Translations under genes and position numbers: made by a program | In this document: in pieces, positions 43,613 to 53,758 of the stretch | Position numbering within the stretch: position 1 is the stretch's first letter | Layout: each line of letters opens with the position of its first letter | From: Oligoflexia bacterium | Lineage (GTDB): Bacteria > Bdellovibrionota > Bdellovibrionia > Bdellovibrionales > Bdellovibrionaceae | Assembly: GCA_016861345.1 (NCBI GenBank) | Contig: BOLD01000002.1 | Coordinates: forward strand, 186,001 to 250,000 | DNA length: 64,000 bases | Direction: 5' to 3' | The notes under the pieces: generated by a model | The model's input: only the letters and a program-made list of their open reading frames with translations | Database searches by the model: none | What the model was told of the DNA's origin: nothing

Positions 43613-45034
43613 TTATTGTCTCACTAAAGTTGACTTTTGAAGAACCAGAGCTGTGCCCGGTGGCATGGTGACAGAGAGATTTCCGTTTTGGACCTCGTAT
43701 CCCTGCGAGCAAGATCTTGCTTGCATGTTATAATCTGAGCCTAAAACATTGCAGTATTGCCCATTAGGTAGAGATGTTTTGAATTTATTTTGAAGAGTCG
43801 TGGCAGAATTGTTGATGACGACGAAACCAAGACTGCTTCTGCCAAAGGCGATTTGTCTGTCCGTGCCGACCCAAAGATCGGTGACCCCAAAATAAGAGTT
43901 GGTGTAATTTCGAAACTGCACAAGGGTAGCAATGCCACCAATTCGGTGTTCACAGCTCCAAGGAGCAAAGCAAGTTCCATCTGGTGCTTGTACTTTGGTG
44001 CTAAAGCCCTGCGGATCAACTGGTGGACCTTCGTTGTATTCTGTAAACCGATAGCCAGAGAAGATCTGAGGATATCCATAAGGCCATGTGAGCATAAAAA
44101 CATGGGCTAGCAAATAAGCCTGGGGAGTTTTCTCAAGGCTGGGAAGATTCTCAGAAGAGATCCTTTGCAGATCATGATTCTCCACAAAGATCACCGTGTC
44201 TTTGCTGTCCGGATAGTGACTCATTGCTCGCAGAAGTCTTGAGAAACCTCCACGTAGGATAGTTGATCCCAGATCGAAAGAATATTGAAAGAAGTTAATA
44301 TCACTAAAGGTTTGATACTCTTCCAGGCTCACGGGTTCGCCTTGTCCGATGAAGGTTTCTGAAATCAGATAAGGTTTGCCAGGAACTTTTGAGAATAACG
44401 AAATCAAATCTTGGGCGGGAATGTGTTTCGCGGCATCAATGCGAAAGCCTTTAACGCCCATCTGGATGAGCTTATGCAGGTAAGAGGCTTGGATGGCTTG
44501 GACTTTGTTGGACTCAGTCTTTAAGTCTGCCAGTCCCAGCAGTTCACAGTTTTGAACCTCATAGCGGTCATTGAAATTCACAATCTGATCATTGCCATTC
44601 CTTCCACAGTGATGAAAGTCTGAATAGCTGTAAAGATCCGTGTGATTGTATTTTCGATACGTCGTTCCGGCAAAGCCCACTCCATCGGCTAATCCCGCCA
44701 TGTGGTTTAAAACAACGTCCACATAGATATCCACTCCAGCCCGAGCGCATCGCTGAACCATTTGTCGAAACTGGTCTTCGTTTCCGGAGCGTGAAATCAG
44801 TTTATAACTGACAGGTTGATACCTTTCCCACCAAGGATGCCCATCTAATACTAAATGTTCCTGGGGAGGAGACACCTGAACCGCTGAGAAACCATTTGGG
44901 CCTAAGTAGTTTTCACACTCCCAGGCTATTGATTCCCAAGGCCATTCAAAAAGTTGAACCATCACCGTGCGAGGTGTGGCTCCCCAAGAAAGGGCTGTTG
45001 AAAAAAGAAGGCTTAAACTCAGTATCCACTTCAT
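43613..45034 (-). CDS. Secreted alpha-amylase (GH13)
   Basis: A 473-residue alpha-amylase with a signal peptide (1-18, ending WGAT). The N-terminus FEWPWESIAWECE with YLGPNGFSAVQVSPPQEH is that of the animal-like GH13 amylases. Catalytic residues: nucleophile Asp in GFRIDAAKH, acid/base Glu in LISETFIGQ and third Asp in FVENHDLQ. VVLNHMAG is the first conserved region. It cuts internal alpha-1,4 bonds outside the cytoplasm, feeding dextrins to the porin and transporter of the same operon. It overlaps malK by 4 bp. Confidence 0.92.
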   Translation of the reverse strand: MKWILSLSLLFSTALSWGATPRTVMVQLFEWPWESIAWECENYLGPNGFSAVQVSPPQEHLVLDGHPWWERYQPVSYKLISRSGNEDQFRQMVQRCARAGVDIYVDVVLNHMAGLADGVGFAGTTYRKYNHTDLYSYSDFHHCGRNGNDQIVNFNDRYEVQNCELLGLADLKTESNKVQAIQASYLHKLIQMGVKGFRIDAAKHIPAQDLISLFSKVPGKPYLISETFIGQGEPVSLEEYQTFSDINFFQYSFDLGSTILRGGFSRLLRAMSHYPDSKDTVIFVENHDLQRISSENLPSLEKTPQAYLLAHVFMLTWPYGYPQIFSGYRFTEYNEGPPVDPQGFSTKVQAPDGTCFAPWSCEHRIGGIATLVQFRNYTNSYFGVTDLWVGTDRQIAFGRSSLGFVVINNSATTLQNKFKTSLPNGQYCNVLGSDYNMQARSCSQGYEVQNGNLSVTMPPGTALVLQKSTLVRQ

Positions 45035-46032
45035 AAGAGATGACCTGAGACTTTATCAAAAAAGATGGATTTTTCCAGGGGGATGCTGACAAAAAACTTT
45101 CCCCCCGTAGCTGTTTTTGGCGGGTGGGGGCTTAATAAACGAATGGCTTGGCCCTGCAATTGGGCATAGATCAAATAATTCGCCCCAAGGTATTCGCAAA
45201 CGTCAAATTGGGCCTCAAGGGCTCCAGAACGAGGCTCCGCTGAAATTGAAATATTTTCTGGGCGGATTCCGACACTTGCCCCAGGACGTCCCACCAGATC
45301 CCCAGGCAAGAAGTTCATCTCGGGCAGCCCAATAAACGAGGCCACAAAGGTATTGGCCGGCTTCTCGTAAATATTGTGAGCAGAGTCCACTTGCTCAATG
45401 TGGCCTTTGTTCAGAACCGCAATACGGTCCCCCAGAGTTGTAGCTTCAACTTGATCGTGGGTCACATAAATAATGGTACTTTTTGTCAGTTGATGAAGAC
45501 GCTTAATTTCATACCGCATTTGATTTCGAAGATTGGCATCCAAGTTTGACAAAGGCTCATCAAAAAGCAGAATCGATGTTTTTCTCACAAGGGCTCTGCC
45601 CAAGGCCACTCGCTGGCGCTGGCCGCCGGATAGGGCTTTGGGTTTTCGTTCAAGTAGGTTTTGAATTTGCAAAATTTCAGCTGTTTCTTTCACGCGGGCT
45701 TGAATTTCTGATTCAGAAACCTGACGAAGCCTTAGACCAAAAGCCAAATTCTCAAAGACATTCAGGTGAGGATAAAGAGCATAGTTTTGAAACACCATGG
45801 CCAGATCTCTGTCTTTGGGTTCTTTTGAAAGCACACTTTTTCCATTAACAAGAATATCTCCCTCAGTCGGAGTCTCAAGACCAGCCAATATGCGAAGCAA
45901 AGTCGATTTGCCGCATCCTGAAGGACCGACAAGAACAAGAAATTCGCCCTTGGAAATTTCAAGGTCAATTTTTTGAAGAATTTTTTGATCACCAAAACTT
46001 TTTTGAATGTTTTTAAATTCAACAAAACTCAT
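45031..46032 (-). CDS. malK: Maltodextrin ABC transporter ATPase (MalK-like)
   Basis: A 333-residue ABC ATPase of the MalK/MsmK type. Walker A GPSGCGKST, Q-loop in VFQNYALYPH, signature LSGGQRQRVALGRA and Walker B LLFDEPLSNLD are present, followed by an H-loop (THDQVEATTLGDRI) and a C-terminal regulatory OB domain (~235-333) that in MalK can bind regulators. It powers import through the MalE-F fusion and MalG encoded just upstream. Sits 3 bp after malG and overlaps the amylase by 4 bp. Confidence 0.9.
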   Translation of the reverse strand: MSFVEFKNIQKSFGDQKILQKIDLEISKGEFLVLVGPSGCGKSTLLRILAGLETPTEGDILVNGKSVLSKEPKDRDLAMVFQNYALYPHLNVFENLAFGLRLRQVSESEIQARVKETAEILQIQNLLERKPKALSGGQRQRVALGRALVRKTSILLFDEPLSNLDANLRNQMRYEIKRLHQLTKSTIIYVTHDQVEATTLGDRIAVLNKGHIEQVDSAHNIYEKPANTFVASFIGLPEMNFLPGDLVGRPGASVGIRPENISISAEPRSGALEAQFDVCEYLGANYLIYAQLQGQAIRLLSPHPPKTATGGKFFVSIPLEKSIFFDKVSGHLL

Positions 46033-46035
46033 TGG

Positions 46036-46860
46036 TTATCCTTTCACACTGCCCATGGTCAGGCCTGAGACAAGAAATTTTGAAAGAGACATAAATAAAA
46101 TCACGACAGGAACACTGACAATAATTGCAGCCGCAGCGTAAAGACCCCACTGTGTGGCCAGACTGGATTGAAAAGTTTTAAGTCCAATCGAAAGAGTATA
46201 AAGCTGGGGATCTTGCAAGACCACAGCTGCAATGGCGTACTCTGTCCAGGCCGTCATAAAATTAAAAAGAGAAGTGATCGCCAGTGCAGGCAGCGAAACA
46301 GGCAAAATCACTTTGTAAAGAACTTGAAAATGAGAGCATCCATCTAATCTGGCGGCTTCTTCTAATTCTTTGGGAATGGTGTCGAAAAAGCCTTTCAGTT
46401 GCCAAATGCAGAAGGGCAGAGATGTTGCCGAATAAATTATCAATAGTCCCCAGAAGCTGTTGATCAATTGCAGGTGGGAAAGAACGATGTAAAAGGGCAA
46501 AAGCAGCATCGTGCAAGGGAACATCTGAGTGGTCATCAGAATCAAGAGCCCGGTCTTTTTTCCCCGGATGGGAAATCGTGACAGTGAATAGCCTGCCCCA
46601 ATGGCAAAGCCCACTCCAATCAAAGTAACAGCAGCACTGACCCAGAGAGAGTTCCTCATCCAAGTCAAAAAATCAGTCGAAGTGAAAAGAGAAAAATAAT
46701 TAGAGATCGAAGAAGTCTTTGTCCAAAACTCAAGCGAGGTCGACTGAAAAGCGTTATCGCCCCGAAATGAAGTCGAGAGAACAACGTAAATGGGAAAAAC
46801 GGCAAAGAGAGAAAAAAGAGTTAAAGTGAGAAGTGAGAGGATTTTTTTTAATTGTCTCAT
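46036..46860 (-). CDS. malG: Maltodextrin ABC transporter permease (MalG-like)
   Basis: A 274-residue permease with six predicted membrane segments and the EAA loop EAARLDGCSHFQVLYKVILP that contacts the ATPase. It matches MalG: N-terminal segment, FYIVLSHLQLINSFWGL and the C-terminal hydrophobic end. It is joined to malE-F by a 4-bp overlap and to malK by 3 bp. It pairs with the MalF half of the preceding fusion. Confidence 0.9.
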   Translation of the reverse strand: MRQLKKILSLLTLTLFSLFAVFPIYVVLSTSFRGDNAFQSTSLEFWTKTSSISNYFSLFTSTDFLTWMRNSLWVSAAVTLIGVGFAIGAGYSLSRFPIRGKKTGLLILMTTQMFPCTMLLLPFYIVLSHLQLINSFWGLLIIYSATSLPFCIWQLKGFFDTIPKELEEAARLDGCSHFQVLYKVILPVSLPALAITSLFNFMTAWTEYAIAAVVLQDPQLYTLSIGLKTFQSSLATQWGLYAAAAIIVSVPVVILFMSLSKFLVSGLTMGSVKG

Positions 46861-49058
46861 GTTGGTCCTCCGCTTGAGGGCTCATTTTTCTTTAAGAAAA
46901 GAAAAGAGCCCACAACGAGAATAAGAAAAATAATCATCGAAAGCGCAGCACTTTGACTGTAGCGGTACAAGTTGAAGGCGGCTTTGTACACATAGCTCAC
47001 CAGAATATGGGTTTGATCCGAGGGCTCACCACCATTACTGACTAACCAAACAACATTGAGATTATTAAAAGTCCAAATTGCTCCCAAAGTTGTGGCGGGA
47101 ATCAAAACAGGTTGAAGCAGGGGCCAAGTGATTTTACGGAATTTTTGCCAAGCAGTTGCTCCGTCAACTTCGGCGGCTTCATAAAGTTCTTTGGGGATGG
47201 ATTGTAGTCCGCCAAGAGTCACAATCATCATGAAAGGAAAACCAAGCCAGATGTTCGTCAGCAGACAGGCGCCAAAAGCTTCAAGAGGACGAGTGAGCCA
47301 TTGGATGGGGCTTAAGTGTAAGTATTTTTGAATAACCAGATTGATCGCTCCATATTCTTGATTGAACATTCCTCGCCAAGTCAGGGCGGTGATGTACTGG
47401 GGCACGGCCCAAGGGATGATCAGAAGTAAGCGAAACCATTTTTTCGCAGGCAAGGTTTGATCAATGATTACTCCTAGAAAAACACCCAGGCCCACGTGGA
47501 AAATCAGATTGAGAATCGTCCAGAGAATAGTTTTTCCAAGCACAGAGTAGAAAACAGGATCGGTTGCAATTCGAATGTAGTTTTGAAATCCGATAATTTG
47601 CCAATCCTGAAAGGTCTTCAGTGATAAATTAGAAAATGAGAGAGCGATGTTGTATCCAAAAGGATAAATCACCACTGCAATCAGAGAAAGAAAAGCAGGG
47701 AGCATAATCCAATAGGCAAAACGGTAGGGCCCCATGAGCTCAGACCAAATCAGGGGGAGTTTGCGAAGAACCAGAACCAATAAAACAAGTCCCAATAGTC
47801 CAAAAATGAATTTCACAATCAAGGCCTGCGACGTGGGCTTTTCAATTTCATTCATCACATGAATTTGCTCAAGGGCATTTTTCTGAGCCAGCTCGGCCGC
47901 TTTTTCTGCTGTCTGAGTTCCCCCCATGACGGCTTGGTACTGAGGGCGAAGAGCATCCCAAATCGCTCGAAGCTCTGGAGCGACGGGCATGGCCTGTCCC
48001 ACACTCATGAGATCTGAAGAGGCCTGTAGTAATTCATTTTTTTGAACAAGATCCGATCGACGGGCATTCAGATTTGAGGGCAGAGAAGAAACTTTTTCTG
48101 TGAATTCTAATTGCGAAGCCTCGCTCATCAAATATCGAAGCAGAAGAACGACCTGAGGTAGCTTTTCAGGTGAGACATGAACATTGATAGAGTATCCCTT
48201 TGTGGCCACCAGTGGAGCTGGCCATTTTCCCGTTGCAGAGACCTGGGGAATGCGAGCGATCCCAAAATCCACCCCGGCTTTTTGATAATCCCCCCAGGAC
48301 CAGTCTCCGTTAATAATCATGGCCGTTTTGCCCTCTTTAAAAAGAGCATTGGCCATTTCATAATCGCACTCTTTCGGAGTAATCCCAGATTCTTTTAAGT
48401 CCTTCATAAACTGAAAGGCTTGGCGGGTCGAAGATGAATCCAGATGGGGTTCTGCATTTTCATTTGTAAACGCTTCGCCAAAACCTGCCACCCAAGGCAC
48501 AAAAAAGAAAGGTTCCATCATGTGCCAAGCCAGACCGTAAACTTTTGGTTTTCCGTCAGCAGTTTTTTCTTGAGCTATTTTTTTTCCAAGACTGATCAGC
48601 TCATCAGTTGTGGCAGGGGGCTTAGACACAAGATTTTTATTGTAAAGCAGAGCCAGATGGTTTCCGACCATGTCCCCCCGCATGTAAAGGCGGTCTTGAA
48701 ATCGGACCAAGCTTAAGGGGTCAAATTGATCAAGATCCTCTTTTGAAAAGAGATCATCCAGAGGGCGAATAATTCCCATGGTGGCAAAGGGGCCGACTTG
48801 GTCACTGGGTCCATAAATCAGATCAGGTCCACTTCCGCCAAGAGCGGCCGCCTGAAAGGCAGAGCGAAGCTCTTCCGTTTCTTTGTAGACAAGATTGATT
48901 TTATATTCAGGATGCTCAGTCTCAAATTTTTGAACCACTTCTCGAAGCACTTCTCGGTGCGAGTACATCATTTGGTGCCAGATTTGAATCGAGACTTGGT
49001 TCTCTGCCATTAAGCTTTGGGTGAATAAAAGTAAGCTGAGGAAAAGTAAAATCCTCAT
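46857..49058 (-). CDS. MalE-MalF fusion: solute-binding protein joined to permease
   Basis: A 733-residue protein in a single frame. Residues 1-18 are a signal peptide, ~20-395 a MalE-type solute-binding domain (FETEHPEYKINLVYKE, PDLIYGPSDQV, then DWSWGDYQKAG and LPSNLNARR). Membrane segments start at ~408, and residues ~440-720 are a MalF permease with EAA loop EAAEVDGATAWQKFRKITWP. Normally MalE and MalF are separate. A tethered binding protein would give a permanent high local concentration at the pore. No stop or frameshift is seen at the junction. Overlaps pulA and malG by 4 bp each. Confidence 0.88.
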   Translation of the reverse strand: MRILLFLSLLLFTQSLMAENQVSIQIWHQMMYSHREVLREVVQKFETEHPEYKINLVYKETEELRSAFQAAALGGSGPDLIYGPSDQVGPFATMGIIRPLDDLFSKEDLDQFDPLSLVRFQDRLYMRGDMVGNHLALLYNKNLVSKPPATTDELISLGKKIAQEKTADGKPKVYGLAWHMMEPFFFVPWVAGFGEAFTNENAEPHLDSSSTRQAFQFMKDLKESGITPKECDYEMANALFKEGKTAMIINGDWSWGDYQKAGVDFGIARIPQVSATGKWPAPLVATKGYSINVHVSPEKLPQVVLLLRYLMSEASQLEFTEKVSSLPSNLNARRSDLVQKNELLQASSDLMSVGQAMPVAPELRAIWDALRPQYQAVMGGTQTAEKAAELAQKNALEQIHVMNEIEKPTSQALIVKFIFGLLGLVLLVLVLRKLPLIWSELMGPYRFAYWIMLPAFLSLIAVVIYPFGYNIALSFSNLSLKTFQDWQIIGFQNYIRIATDPVFYSVLGKTILWTILNLIFHVGLGVFLGVIIDQTLPAKKWFRLLLIIPWAVPQYITALTWRGMFNQEYGAINLVIQKYLHLSPIQWLTRPLEAFGACLLTNIWLGFPFMMIVTLGGLQSIPKELYEAAEVDGATAWQKFRKITWPLLQPVLIPATTLGAIWTFNNLNVVWLVSNGGEPSDQTHILVSYVYKAAFNLYRYSQSAALSMIIFLILVVGSFLFLKKNEPSSGGPT

Positions 49059-51715
49059 TGCATAACCCCAAGGACCACGGTGGATCTGGCGGGGAGCTGA
49101 AAGATTCCACGCTGAGGATCAAATCCCACGCGCTTAAGCGCGGGATCAACTTTTTCTGTCAGAGCGGGATGAAATCCAAATTTATGACCTTTTGTTTTAG
49201 CTGAGTAAAAAAGCTGATCTGAATTTGTGGCGTTAAAAAAGATGTAAAGTCCGGGTTCAATTCTCATGACAAGAAAACCTGGGATGTCTGTCTGGAACCG
49301 ATCATCTGTCGGAAAGGAAACTCTCTTTTGAATTTCTTCAAGAGTGTTGAGTTTGAACAGTGGAGTTGTCTGGCGCACCTTGAGCAGAGCCTTAAAGTAT
49401 TCGGCTGTGGTTTGAATGGACTCGGTCGCAACACCCATGCTTGAGTTTTCAAGTCTGGGTTGCCAGAAGCTCCAATCATTTAAATTACGCCAATGGGGCG
49501 GAAGCCCTGCGCCCCAGTTGTTGGTCGTCTGTGACCAATCCAGAGCATTAAACCAATCGCCCGAGTTGTAACTGTCCACATCACCTGATTTTGATCTGAG
49601 AAGCTCAGATCCGCCTTCAAAGAAGGGGATTCCCTGTCCGAAGGCCACAATTGCGAGCATCAAGCGGTGGGAGCGAACTTTTTCTTCTTCTGTAGCAACG
49701 TGATAGTTTCTGCCCTTCTGTGAAAAAGGCATCTTTGCCTGAATGGCATCCCAAAGAGCATATCCATCATGAGCCGAGGCATAGTTAATGGTTTCTGTTG
49801 CTTCTGCCGCATATCCAACGGGTGCATCTCGGAAGTAAAGATCACCGGCTCGAACCATATTGTTACGATGATCTCGCAATCGGTAATCTCGCAAATTTCC
49901 GACTAATCCGATTTTAATCACATCACCGAGATGAAGCAGTTTCCACCGCTGATCGTCCAAATTGATGGGAGTGTTTCGATTTGCAGGTTCTTCGTTAAAA
50001 TCATAAAAAAGACCTGTTGCAAATCCCTGGTCTGATTTTTCTCGAGAGTCAGTGGTTCCTCCACGAAGGGCGTCCCGCATGCGATCGTTGAAAACTCCAA
50101 TTCCCTGTCCGTAGGACCGAGTTTGAAATAATCCGGCACCAGGGTACTTTTCTTCAAGAGAGCCAAAGGGCCAAGCTTCTCCGTAAAGATAAATTTTTTC
50201 TCCGTCAACTCCGTCATTTTGAAGATTCAAACTTCGAACAGCTTCCAATACACGAGTCATGTTTTGTTCTGTGTGCAAATTCATCAGATCAAATCTGAAT
50301 CCGTCAATTTTGTAGGTCCGGGCGAGGTAAACAACCGAATCTACCATTAATTTTTCAACCATCTTGTGTTCTGTGGCCAGATCTGAACAGCAAGAGGATT
50401 TGTACAAATCTCCCCATTGATTCAAGCGGTAGTAATAAAGAGGAACAATACGATCAAAAACAGAAAATCTTTCTGCTCCACTGGCATAAGTGTGATTAAA
50501 GACCACATCCATAATCAGCCTGAGCCCATGTTGGTTCAGTGACTGAACAAGACTTCGCAGTTCATAAACACGAGAGGCTCCATCAGGTTCAAGCGTGTAG
50601 GACCCATCCGGAGTCATATAGTGAACCGGATCATATCCCCAATTGTAGGCATCTTCGTTTTTGATTTTATCAAGCTCGTCTTGGGGCAGTGGGGATTGAG
50701 GGCGGGGAGGATTGGTGAAAGAAATTTTTTTCCATAAAGATCGATCTTCACTCACGGTTGCAAAATCCATTAGCGGCAGCAGGTGCAGATGGGTTAATCC
50801 TGACTCGGCCAGCGAAGAAAGATGGCGAAGCGCAGATGATGTGGGAGAAGCTAAACCTAAAAAGGATCCTCTGTACTCGGGCTTAAGGGTGGGATCGTTG
50901 GCTGTTAGGTCTCGGATGTGGGATTCATAAACTGTGATATCGGAAAAGTGTTCAAGCTGTGGTTTTTGAAGAGTGTCCCAGCCAACGGGTTTTAATTCAG
51001 AGTCCTCGGGGTTGATGACTTGGCTTCGCTGAGAATCTTTTGACAGTGAAATCGAATAAGGATCAGTGACGGTAAAGGTTTCTACTCGCTCAGTATGGGG
51101 AGAGAAGACTTGAACTTGAAATTGGTAATAGGCGTTTTTGAATCCTGAAGATCCAGTCAAAGACCAAAGTCCCCTGTTGTACTCTAATGGAACACTTTGA
51201 AAAGGCTCTCTGTCATGACTGGATCGATAAAAAAGAACATGAACAGACCGAGCTGTCGGGGCCCACAGTCTGAGAGTGAATGTGTTTTGATTCCAAGAAA
51301 GTCCAAGGGGCAGGTTGGTGGAAAACTGCAGATCAAGAAGCGGGGCTAATTGAAGATATGTTTTCAGCATTAATCGGCTTTGGTTATCAACAGCCAGAAG
51401 TGAGAGAGGTTCTCTGATCAGATCCGGAATTTGAGAAGAGATCTCTTTTGTGGAAAAAGAAATTTGATTTCCCTCAAAGTGTATGGGCGGCAGAGGGATT
51501 AGTTTTTTAAACTGATATTTTCGGCCCGGAATAATTTCAAAATTTTCTCCAGCCAAAAGGTAGTAAGAAACTCCGGACTGAAAATATCTTGAGCTTGGAA
51601 CGCTTAACTGAATTTCAGATGAGTTTTTCCAAATTGCCGAGGCAAAAGGGACATCAACTGCTTGAGCAGATAGTTGAAAAAGACAAATAAAAATAAGCCA
51701 CTTGAGTAAATGCAC
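49055..51715 (-). CDS. pulA: Exported type I pullulanase (GH13)
   Basis: An 886-residue exported debranching enzyme that cuts alpha-1,6 bonds. It has an N-terminal beta domain, a CBM48-like domain (TLRLWAPTARSVHVLFY) and the GH13 barrel with the type I pullulanase motif YNWGYDPVHY, VFNHTYASG, nucleophile Asp in GFRFDLMNLH, Glu in YGEAWPFG and INYASAHDGY. The signal peptide is LLKWLIFICLFQLSAQA. I chose GTG 51715, which has AGAGGGGGCC upstream; TTG 51736 would give a longer N-region. Coupled to malE-F by 4 bp. Confidence 0.88.
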   Translation of the reverse strand: MHLLKWLIFICLFQLSAQAVDVPFASAIWKNSSEIQLSVPSSRYFQSGVSYYLLAGENFEIIPGRKYQFKKLIPLPPIHFEGNQISFSTKEISSQIPDLIREPLSLLAVDNQSRLMLKTYLQLAPLLDLQFSTNLPLGLSWNQNTFTLRLWAPTARSVHVLFYRSSHDREPFQSVPLEYNRGLWSLTGSSGFKNAYYQFQVQVFSPHTERVETFTVTDPYSISLSKDSQRSQVINPEDSELKPVGWDTLQKPQLEHFSDITVYESHIRDLTANDPTLKPEYRGSFLGLASPTSSALRHLSSLAESGLTHLHLLPLMDFATVSEDRSLWKKISFTNPPRPQSPLPQDELDKIKNEDAYNWGYDPVHYMTPDGSYTLEPDGASRVYELRSLVQSLNQHGLRLIMDVVFNHTYASGAERFSVFDRIVPLYYYRLNQWGDLYKSSCCSDLATEHKMVEKLMVDSVVYLARTYKIDGFRFDLMNLHTEQNMTRVLEAVRSLNLQNDGVDGEKIYLYGEAWPFGSLEEKYPGAGLFQTRSYGQGIGVFNDRMRDALRGGTTDSREKSDQGFATGLFYDFNEEPANRNTPINLDDQRWKLLHLGDVIKIGLVGNLRDYRLRDHRNNMVRAGDLYFRDAPVGYAAEATETINYASAHDGYALWDAIQAKMPFSQKGRNYHVATEEEKVRSHRLMLAIVAFGQGIPFFEGGSELLRSKSGDVDSYNSGDWFNALDWSQTTNNWGAGLPPHWRNLNDWSFWQPRLENSSMGVATESIQTTAEYFKALLKVRQTTPLFKLNTLEEIQKRVSFPTDDRFQTDIPGFLVMRIEPGLYIFFNATNSDQLFYSAKTKGHKFGFHPALTEKVDPALKRVGFDPQRGIFQLPARSTVVLGVMQ

Positions 51716-51770
51716 CAGGCCCCCTCTGAAGCACAAAACTGGGGCATAGTAGTGGGAGAAAAGAGGGGTT

Positions 51771-53729
51771 TCAAGGAAGGACTGAGGGTCTTAAATTTTT
51801 AAGAATATTTAAGATTTTGAGTGTTGGTGGATGAGCCTTCCACTCTTCTTGAGCCAGGGAAAACTTTCTTCTCCAATTGGGGACCTCACGGTAGGTTCCA
51901 GGAATATTCTGAGGCCTTTTTTCACTCCAGAGATCTTCAATATTTACAATAAGATACCTAGCATTTGACCGAGCCAAAGATTCAACCATGACCTCGATTA
52001 GCTGATCGGGGGTCTTGCCTGTGGTCTTTAACCACTGATCAATGGCCTTCAAACGATCGGTTTTTAAGCCTTCTTTAAAGCTCTTATCCAAGATTCCCAG
52101 GTCTGCCACCTGGTCTAAATCCTCCCCAGTGAGGAAGGCAGAAAAGAGCGGCATGTCATGAGTATTCACGCAAGCCAAGGTTTCTTTTGGGGTCGTCTCT
52201 GTGATTTGAGTGGGGGACTGATCCATAATGAATTCCCCTACGGTCATCCCTTTAAAGTTTCTTTTCACCAAAGTCTCATTCACAGCATCGGGAACCGTTC
52301 CCAAGTTTTCACCGATCAGATCGGCGTTGGCTCGATGAGCTTCAAGACAAGCGATGGCAAAAAACTCTTCAGGTTTGTAGCGCAAGTAGACTCCGTCTTT
52401 TCCACTACGACCTTTGGGAACAACATAGACCCGATGAAGTCCCATGACATGGTCTAAGCGCAAAATTTTGCTGTAGCGAAGATGAGTTTCCAAAGTTTTT
52501 CGAACATAGGAATAACCAGTTTCTCGCAGGCGATGAGGGTGATAAGAAGGAAAACCCCAATCCTGCCCAAGTTGAAAGACGGGCTCAGGTGGCGCTCCGA
52601 CAGAGACCTCTTTAAAGAAAATGTCTTTGTACTGGTGAAAATCATAACCCGAGTCATTCACGCCGACAGGATAGTCCATGTAAAGCCCAAAGGGTTCCCT
52701 CTCGGAGAGCTCCTTTAAGCTTTGATGCATTTGAAATTGAACGTAAGAGTGAAAATTCTGACCTTCAAGTTCAGAGCTGCGAAATTTCGTATAGCCTTCA
52801 AGATCAGGATAAAGTTTCTTAAATTCAAGATAGTCTTTTTGAGAAGATTCTTGAGAAGAGAAAAATTCTTGAGATAAGATTTGCAGAATTTTTTTCTTTT
52901 GTTGATAAACGGCGTGATAGTCCACATAGTCTGTGGATCTTAGGCGTGATAGTTCCTTTTGAAATTCAGGACTCTGGATCAGATTCAGAGCGGCTTGGGA
53001 CTGAGACTTTGCCACAAGCTTATCCACATCCAAATAAATTTCATTCCAGAATAAGCGTGACAAAGCAGAATAGGGACTAGGATCACAGTCTTTCGGGTCA
53101 AAATTTCCAGCCAGCATGGGCAAAACTCCGACCCATTTTGCGCCAAAGTGGTGAAGTTCTTTTCCTACGGTTTTGAGTTCCTGCAAAGATCCGATGCCCC
53201 AATCCTTTTCTGAGCGAACAGCGTAAAGGGGTAAAAAAGGTCCCCAAGAGCGATCGAGATTTTTCAGTTCTGGCAATTTGGCCGGAGCTGAAACGATCAG
53301 AGTTGAAAGTTCTCGGTTTTGAAATCGGATTTTTAAATTCAAGTAACCAAGGGGAAGATTTTTCGGCAACTGAAATCGATCCGCCGTTTGAAAATGGCCT
53401 TTTGAAATGACTTGTTCATTTTCATCTGTGATCAGGAACTCTGCTGACTGATTTTTTTCTTTTTCAGAGAGATAAAGCTCAAGAAAGGCATTTTCAGATT
53501 GCCAAACAGCTTTGACAGGTTCGATGCCTTTCTCATAGAAAGAAGCTTTTCGTTTTTCAATTAAGTGCAAGAGGTCTTGATCATTTTGAACAGGGTGGCT
53601 CGTCAGAGCAGAAAGAGTTTCAATGAGTGTCGAGTTCGGCGAGGTTGCCCATTTTCCTGTTGAATCCTTGTAAACAGGTTGTAGACCCCAAATTCGTGAT
53701 GTTCTTCTTAAAAGATGAGAGTTCATCAT
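51771..53729 (-). CDS. malQ: 4-alpha-glucanotransferase MalQ (GH77)
   Basis: A 652-residue cytoplasmic amylomaltase. It transfers glucan units between maltodextrins and releases glucose. Motifs: WGIGSLQELKTVG, DPSPYSALSRLFWNEIYLD, nucleophile Asp in LRLDHVMGLHRVYVVPKG, acid/base Glu in LIGENLGTVPDAV and Asp in VNTHDMPLF. An N-terminal ~160-residue extension matches MalQ more than plant-type D-enzymes. It is the first gene of the maltodextrin operon; pulA begins 55 bp later. A 21-bp element near its 3' end is also found before the oxidase operon. Confidence 0.9.
   Translation of the reverse strand: MMNSHLLRRTSRIWGLQPVYKDSTGKWATSPNSTLIETLSALTSHPVQNDQDLLHLIEKRKASFYEKGIEPVKAVWQSENAFLELYLSEKEKNQSAEFLITDENEQVISKGHFQTADRFQLPKNLPLGYLNLKIRFQNRELSTLIVSAPAKLPELKNLDRSWGPFLPLYAVRSEKDWGIGSLQELKTVGKELHHFGAKWVGVLPMLAGNFDPKDCDPSPYSALSRLFWNEIYLDVDKLVAKSQSQAALNLIQSPEFQKELSRLRSTDYVDYHAVYQQKKKILQILSQEFFSSQESSQKDYLEFKKLYPDLEGYTKFRSSELEGQNFHSYVQFQMHQSLKELSEREPFGLYMDYPVGVNDSGYDFHQYKDIFFKEVSVGAPPEPVFQLGQDWGFPSYHPHRLRETGYSYVRKTLETHLRYSKILRLDHVMGLHRVYVVPKGRSGKDGVYLRYKPEEFFAIACLEAHRANADLIGENLGTVPDAVNETLVKRNFKGMTVGEFIMDQSPTQITETTPKETLACVNTHDMPLFSAFLTGEDLDQVADLGILDKSFKEGLKTDRLKAIDQWLKTTGKTPDQLIEVMVESLARSNARYLIVNIEDLWSEKRPQNIPGTYREVPNWRRKFSLAQEEWKAHPPTLKILNILKNLRPSVLP
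51798..51818 (+). repeat. 21-bp shared AT-rich element inside malQ 3' end
   Basis: TTTAAGAATATTTAAGATTTT, identical over 21 bases to the minus strand at 62263-62283. Internally it is a 10-bp direct repeat (TTTAAGAATA, TTTAAGATTT). This copy codes for the C-terminal part of MalQ and lies about 85 bp before pulA. The coding use makes chance more likely. Confidence 0.35.
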
Positions 53730-53758
53730 GTCCCGGCCCCCATGTCGCTAGAACCTTT

